A DNA stretch of 64,000 nucleotides from Strongylocentrotus droebachiensis (lineage: Eukaryota; Echinodermata; Echinoidea; Camarodonta; Strongylocentrotidae): the NCBI GenBank assembly GCA_035222895.1, contig JAVYIG010002537.1, forward strand, positions 62,001 through 126,000, in the 5' to 3' direction. This document shows positions 59,515-64,000 of the stretch, one piece after another (position 1 is the stretch's first letter; each line of letters begins with the position of its first letter). The position numbers and the translations under genes were made by a program. Below the pieces are notes generated by a model, which was not told the DNA's origin, did not search any database, and saw only the letters and a program-made list of their open reading frames with translations.

Positions 59515-60514
59515 CTCTCACACTCTGCTGTGTAGGCCTACCGTGTGCCACCGTGCGCGAAAATGTCTGCGGACGGTGGAGAACGGCGAGGGCACACGGT
59601 GGTTCGTTATCAAAGCGGGCAACACGTTAATAGGGCGTTGGCACTTATTTACACCCGGTGGGACCCGGCGAAAGTTTTGGGCATGTTCAAAACTTTGACC
59701 GCCTGGCACCGGCCGCATATAAGCGGCAAGAGGACGGTGTTGAACGGTATGAGGACGGTATGAATACGTTATGAAAACGGTCACACTGTATGAACACGTT
59801 CACACCACGCTCATAACCCGTTACAGAACGGTGATGAACGGGCAAAAACAAATCCACCGTCTGCAACGGGTTGTAAGCGGGTTGTGAACGTGTCATGAAC
59901 GTGTTGATACCGTGCCACCGTCTACATAACGTTTTCATACCGTCCTCATTACAGTGTTCATACCGGACTGCCAACGGGTGTTTCCAAAGCGGTACCGCCT
60001 GATTCTGACGGCGCCGCCTCCCTAACGCATGGGTAACATCCTGTTAACGCCTCGACGTTCCCATAACGTCCTATAACGGGTCCATAACGTGTCCTTACCT
60101 TAACAGTAGCGTCATATGAACGTGCCATTACCAACAAATTTACTTTTGTCACCGTGTGCCACCGTTTGTCACTAATTATTGGGTATATATAGAGGGGTTT
60201 CGTCAGATGAGCTTTACTTTTTCTTGTCATGACGTCAGCAGTCCGGGGACTCGCTCACAGGACGCTCCGAGCGGTGAGGGGACGCTAAGTGACTGGTAGG
60301 TGGCTGCTACAAACCCGGTGCACACGTTCGAGACCCGGTATGGGCCTGGTATGGAAACGGCCAGAAGATGGCAACGAAACGGTGAAAAGACTAATTTTAT
60401 GATTTTTTTTTTTGCGGCCGGGGACAAGTTCGCTCAAAACCCAACGTTCTGGACTCTGTTGTTTTTTAACAGCCCGGCAGGTGGACGGTAGGCCTACACG
60501 GCAGAGTGTGAGAG
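59515..60514. mobile_element. 1.0-kb TIR element rich in ACCGT/ACGGT motifs
   Basis: Ends CTCTCACACTCTGCTGTGTA (59515) and TACACGGCAGAGTGTGAGAG (60514) belong to 30-bp inverted repeats with one mismatch. GC content is higher than the surroundings, with ACGGT, ACCGT, AACGT and CCGGT recurring throughout. No transposase domain is recognisable. Parts recur at 62394-62455 and 63066-63473. No clear target duplication is seen. Confidence 0.8.
60184..60231 (+). promoter_or_regulatory. Possible TATA-type core promoter within the TIR element
   Basis: TATATATA (60184-60191) is followed about 25-30 bp later by pyrimidine-rich start-like sequence and an ATG at 60229. The same arrangement is kept in the duplicate at 63143-63190. 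The frame from the ATG is short, so a spliced or noncoding transcript would be needed. Motif-based only. Confidence 0.25.
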
Positions 60515-61489
60515 CTCCATTACACAGTAAAAAGGTATAACCGGTGTCATTAATAAAATTAAACATTGCCTCCCACAGCCCACCCCATGTATTATACTGT
60601 ACGCTTGTCCTATCCATTTTGAATTATGGAATACCTGCATGGGGCCACTCTACTAAACAAAACCTCAATAAATTCACACTACTACAAAAAAGGCTAATGA
60701 GAATTATCTGCAACAAAAACTATCGTTTTCATACTAACACTCTCTTTTAGTTTTATAATAATAAGGTCTTAAAAATGAATGAATTATATTTGTATAATCT
60801 CGGTTGTTTTATGTACCATTGCTAATAAAAATCAGTTACTAGAAAACTTGCTGCAAATCTTTCAAAAAAAATAATGAGGTACACAAGTACCCCCACTAGA
60901 CAATCAGATCAATTTCATCTACCCCGTCCTTCATGCTTCATCTTCCATTTTCTCTATCTTTCTTTCTCTCTTCCTCTCTCTCTCTCTCTCTTCTCTTCCA
61001 GAAAGGTTATCGTTTGTTATTATTTCCATTATCTGTAAATTGTTTGTGTATACACCTATGTTAAAGACAACCTTTTTGTTTTGTAGCGTGGGGGGGGGGG
61101 AGGGTGTACGATAATTACCTACGCATTTTTATACTTATTTTTTCTAATTATATTACAGAGCACTTGTAACTTTTTCTATTCTCAAGGGGTCTATAAAATA
61201 CAAGCCATGTTTGTTTAGTAGACTACTACACTATGTTTTACCACTGTGCCAATCTTAAATGATTTATTCAAATAATTATATAATCATTTGTAAAGTGTTT
61301 GGTTTATATTATGTTATTGAATTTGCATATTGCCTATTCATTTGATTATGTTAGGCTATATCATGTGGACAAATAAAGAAACCTTGAAACCTTAAATTAT
61401 ATAAACCTTGTATATAATTAGAGATATGATAATCCTAACTATCTGTCCTGCCGGAACAGCACTGTCTGTGGCTGAACAGACCGATGCGT

Positions 61490-62340
61490 GAGTGGCAGTC
61501 TTTGTCACACAAGTCGTACTTGTGGGTTGTCTCTGTCTCAGCGGTGTCAAACAAGGCTGCGTCCTTGCTCCGACTCTCTTTGGGATCTTCTTTGCCTTAC
61601 TCCTGAAGCATGCCTACGGCTCAGCAACAGAGGGGATCTACACACTAGATCGGCCGGCAGCCTGTTCAACCTTGCCCGTCTCAAAGCCAAAACAAAAGTA
61701 CGGGAGGTTCTGATCAGAGACATGCTATTTGCAGATTACGCTGCTGTCGCAACCCATACGGAGCAGGAGCTCCAGACCCTAATGGACAGTTTATCCCAGG
61801 CCTGCAAGGATTTTACGCTGACTATCAGTCTGAAGAAGACGAACGTCCTGGGACAGGGTGTAGAGGCGCCGTCATCCATCACCATCGATGTCTAAGAGCT
61901 GGAAGCTGTGAACCAGTTCACATACCTTGGGTCCACCGTTTGCAGCAACCTCTCCCTTGACGCAGAGCTCAACAAGAGAATAGGAAAGGCAGCAACAACA
62001 CTCGCTCGCCTCACCACACGGGTGTGGGGTAACACCAAACTCTCTGTCAAGACAAAGATCGGAGTGTAGAATGCCTGCGTCCTCAGCACACTGCTGTACG
62101 GGAGTGAGACATGGGCGACCTACGCCAAGTAAGAGAAGAGATTGAATGCCTTCCATTTGAGGTGTATCCGCTGCATACTCGGCATCTCATGGAAGGACAA
62201 AGTGCCAAACACCGAAGTCCTATCTCGTGCCGACCTTCCAATCATGTTTACCCTCCTCAGACAACGCAGACTCCGCTAGCTAGGCCATGTCCATCCGTCG
62301 TATGGAGGATGGTCTCTGCCGTATGAGCAGCAGCGTTCTT
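61490..62340 (+). pseudogene. RTE-like endonuclease/reverse transcriptase remnant (plus strand)
   Basis: One frame gives GVKQGCVLAPTLFGIFFALL and, after a frameshift near 61640, LFNLARLKAKTKVREVLIRD, MLFADYAAVATHTEQELQ and LTISLKKTNVLGQ. After a stop come FTYLGSTVCSNLSLDAEL, LLYGSETW and KDKVPNTEVLSRADLP. This is the well-known RTE-type RT C-terminal half. FADY replaces the catalytic FADD, and at least three stops are present, so it is dead. Confidence 0.88.
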
Positions 62341-62343
62341 TTC

Positions 62344-62650
62344 TGCCGGCGAGTCCGCTTCTCTTCCGCTGCACTCTTCAGTTGGTCTTCCCCTGTTAAC
62401 GCCTCGACGTTCCCATAACGTCCTATAACGGGTCCATAACGTGTCCTTACCTTCACAGTCCCTCTTGACAACATCTCTGCGCTTCAGAGATGTTGTCAAG
62501 AGGGACTTGAAGGCTCTGAAGGTTTACACAGAACATTGGGAGGAACTCGCAACCGACCGCTCGAGCTAGAGAAGTACCCTGACAGTGCGGCTGCATGCAG
62601 GGGAAGACCAACTGAAGAGTGCAGCGGAAGAGAAGCGGACTCGCCGGCAG
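62344..62650. repeat. Inverted repeat (about 54-bp arms) enclosing a duplicated segment
   Basis: 62344-62397 (CTGCCGGCGAGTCCGCTTCT...) and 62597-62650 are complementary copies of one RTE C-terminal piece. Between them lie a copy of 60047-60104 and a hairpin at 62457-62507 (arms of 23 bp, AGTCCCTCTTGACAACATCT...). Confidence 0.8.
62484..62596 (+). pseudogene. RTE-like C-terminal fragment
   Basis: It reads RDVVKRDLKALKVYTEHWEE then LATDRSS before a stop. This is the C-terminal region that normally follows the piece at 61490-62340. Confidence 0.7.
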
Positions 62651-62739
62651 TTTTGGTCTTATCTTACTAATAGGTTTATCTTTTAATTTGTGTTATATTA
62701 TTGTTCCAAAAGTTGTTTACTGTGTACATGTTGTCGTTT

Positions 62740-63064
62740 TTAATAATTGTATGTATCTAGAAAATATTGTTTAAGTCTACGTTTAAATAAAAAAATAGTA
62801 GGAGCTGATTTAATATTATCATTTAATGAGTTCCATAGATGTGGTCCGGTATATATAAAAGTATGTTAAGGTTCTGGACTGTGGTAGATGAAATTGATCT
62901 GATTGTCTAGTGGGGTACTTGTGTACCTCATTATTTTTTTTGAAAGATTTGCAGCAAGTTTTCTAGTAACTGATTTTTATTAGCAATGGTACATAAAACA
63001 ACCGAGATTATACAAATATAATTCATTCATTTTTAAGACCTTATTATTATAAAACTAAAAGAGA
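62740..63064 (-). pseudogene. Non-LTR RT C-terminal fragment (minus strand)
   Basis: On the minus strand it gives, with frameshifts, VLKMNELYLYNLGCFMY and GPHLWNSLNDNIKSAPTIFL then FKRRLKQYFLDTYNY and a stop at 62740. Its outer part (62880-63064) is the inverted counterpart of 60755-60915, so it is another copy of the family of the 58.6-61.4 kb pseudogene, here keeping the true C-terminus. Confidence 0.8.
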
Positions 63065-63065
63065 G

Positions 63066-63705
63066 CGTCATATGAACGTGCCATTACCAACAAATTTACT
63101 TTTGTCACCGTGTGCCGGCACCGTTTGTCACTAATTATTGGGTATATATAGAGGGGTTTCGTCAGATGAGCTTTACTTTTTCTTGTCATGACGTCAGCAG
63201 TCCGGGGACTCGCTCACAGGACGCTCCGAGCGGTGAGGGGACGCTAAGTGACTGGTAGGTGGCTGCTACAAACCCGGTGCACACGTTCGAGACCCGGTAT
63301 GGGCCTGGTATGGAAACGGCCAGAAGATGGCAACGAAACGGTGAAAAGACTAATTTTATGATTTTTTTTTTTGCGGCCGGGGACAAGTTCGCTCAAAACC
63401 CAACGTTCTGGACTCTGTTGTTTTTTAACAGCCCGGCAGGTGGACGGTAGGCCTACACGGCAGAGTGTGAGAGCTCCATTACACAGTAAAAAGGTATAAC
63501 CGGTGTCATTAATAAAATTAAACATTGCCTCCCACAGCCCACCCCCATGTATTATACTGTACGCTTGTCCTATCCATTTTGAATTATGGAATACCTGCAT
63601 GGGGCCACTTAACAAAACCTCAATAAATTCACACTACTACAAAAAAGGCTAATGAGAATTATCTGCAACAAAAACTATCGTTTTCATACTAACACTCTCT
63701 TTTGC
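63066..63705. repeat. Near-identical duplicate of 60112-60750
   Basis: About 640 bp identical except for a few indels (for example GTGCCGGCACC for GTGCCACC). It includes the right end of the 1-kb TIR element and the adjoining RT fragment. The high identity indicates recent origin or an assembly duplication. Confidence 0.9.
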
Positions 63706-63721
63706 CAGTTACCAGTTGACC

Positions 63722-63867
63722 TTAAAGGATGTCCTTGGGGATTCGGCCATCCTCCATACGACGGATGGACATGGCCTAGCTAGCGGAGTCTGCGTTGTCT
63801 GAGGAGGGTAAACATGATTGGAAGGTCGGCACGAGATAGGACTTCGGTGTTTGGCACTTTGTCCTTC
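63722..63867 (-). pseudogene. RTE-like C-terminal fragment (minus strand)
   Basis: Minus-strand KDKVPNTEVLSRADLPIMFT and LLRQRRLR, a stop, then LGHVH. It is an inverted relative of the segment at 62196-62300. It is broken at the left by the 63705 junction and at the right by the hairpin repeat. Confidence 0.78.
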
Positions 63868-63870
63868 ACA

Positions 63871-64000
63871 CTAAAAAATAATGGTACAAATTTGCACCCT
63901 ATAGGGTGCAGACCGCTGCTACAATAGCGGCCACCTATAGGGTGCAATTTTGCACCCCCGATTGGGGTGCAAAATTGCACCCTTATTTGGGGTGCAGACT
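63871..64000. repeat. Array of GGGTGCA/TGCACCC palindromes at the right edge
   Basis: It starts CACTAAAAAATAATGG. TGCACCCTATAGGGTGCA (63893-63910) is a perfect 18-bp palindrome. GGGTGCA..TGCACCC pairs follow at about 63940-63957 and 63965-63982, and a new one is cut by the edge. It appears inserted into the RTE fragment. The style resembles the hairpin element at 42798-42997. Confidence 0.7.

Larger units (their letters stand above)
58629..61398 (+). pseudogene. Non-LTR retrotransposon RT (plus strand), broken by two insertions
   Basis: It starts inside the RT domain: [20 protein letters not shown] and, after a stop, CGVPQGSILGPL and the catalytic LFADDSNLF. It is interrupted at 59048-59442 by a hAT-like MITE and at 59515-60514 by a TIR element. 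It resumes with INKIKHCLPQPTPCIILY and, one frameshift later, SILNYGIPAWG and LLQKRLMRIICNK. Downstream noncoding sequence with AATAAA and CCTTGAAACCTTAAA (61371-61398) looks like its 3' end. Stops and frameshifts make it inactive. A second C-terminal piece of the family is at 62740-63064. Confidence 0.85.

Noticed and set aside
60285..60617. 110-codon minus-strand ORF duplicated at 63244-63615
   Set aside because: It straddles the border between the TIR element and the RT fragment; its conservation merely reflects the recent duplication.

Overview
The window looks like AT-rich nuclear DNA of an invertebrate deuterostome, most likely an echinoderm. The reasons are intron-rich conserved genes (nicalin), a UGT and a large extracellular-LRR receptor, a tRNA-derived SINE, several families of non-LTR retrotransposon, and very many short inverted-repeat elements. 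The species cannot be named from the sequence alone.

Layout. (1) 1.2-8.4 kb, minus strand: exons 1-7 of nicalin, covering the N-terminal half of the protein; the gene runs off the left edge. Its introns are full of MITEs and other dispersed repeats. (2) 8.4-13.9 kb: intergenic, with a hAT-like MITE, a 37-bp perfect palindrome inside an 8-bp target duplication, and a tandem array of about 110-bp units. (3) 13.9-15.5 kb, plus strand: a complete single-exon UDP-glucuronosyltransferase. (4) 15.6-24.5 kb: intergenic, with inverted-repeat structures and GA/CT tracts. (5) 24.57-26.61 kb, minus strand: a complete single-exon LRR transmembrane receptor without a TIR domain. (6) 26.8-51.9 kb: a long region without a convincing gene. 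It holds (TAG)n/(ACT)n microsatellites, a perfect 93-bp x3 repeat, an alternating ABAB satellite of about 220-bp units, a 933-bp foldback carrying SINE-derived sequence, a duplicated block in inverted orientation, and several MITEs. (7) 51.9-64 kb: a nest of transposons. A plus-strand non-LTR retrotransposon carries a 174-bp tandem repeat. That repeat is split by a minus-strand non-LTR element, which is split by a TATA-flanked inverted-repeat element, which in turn holds an L2/CR1-like insertion and an inverted copy of itself. The right end is a mosaic of broken RT pieces and recent duplications.

Only three cellular genes are well supported. They are unrelated in function and do not form a cluster. 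Most of the information in the window lies in the mobile DNA, where empty sites, target duplications and paralogous copies allow the order of insertions to be read.
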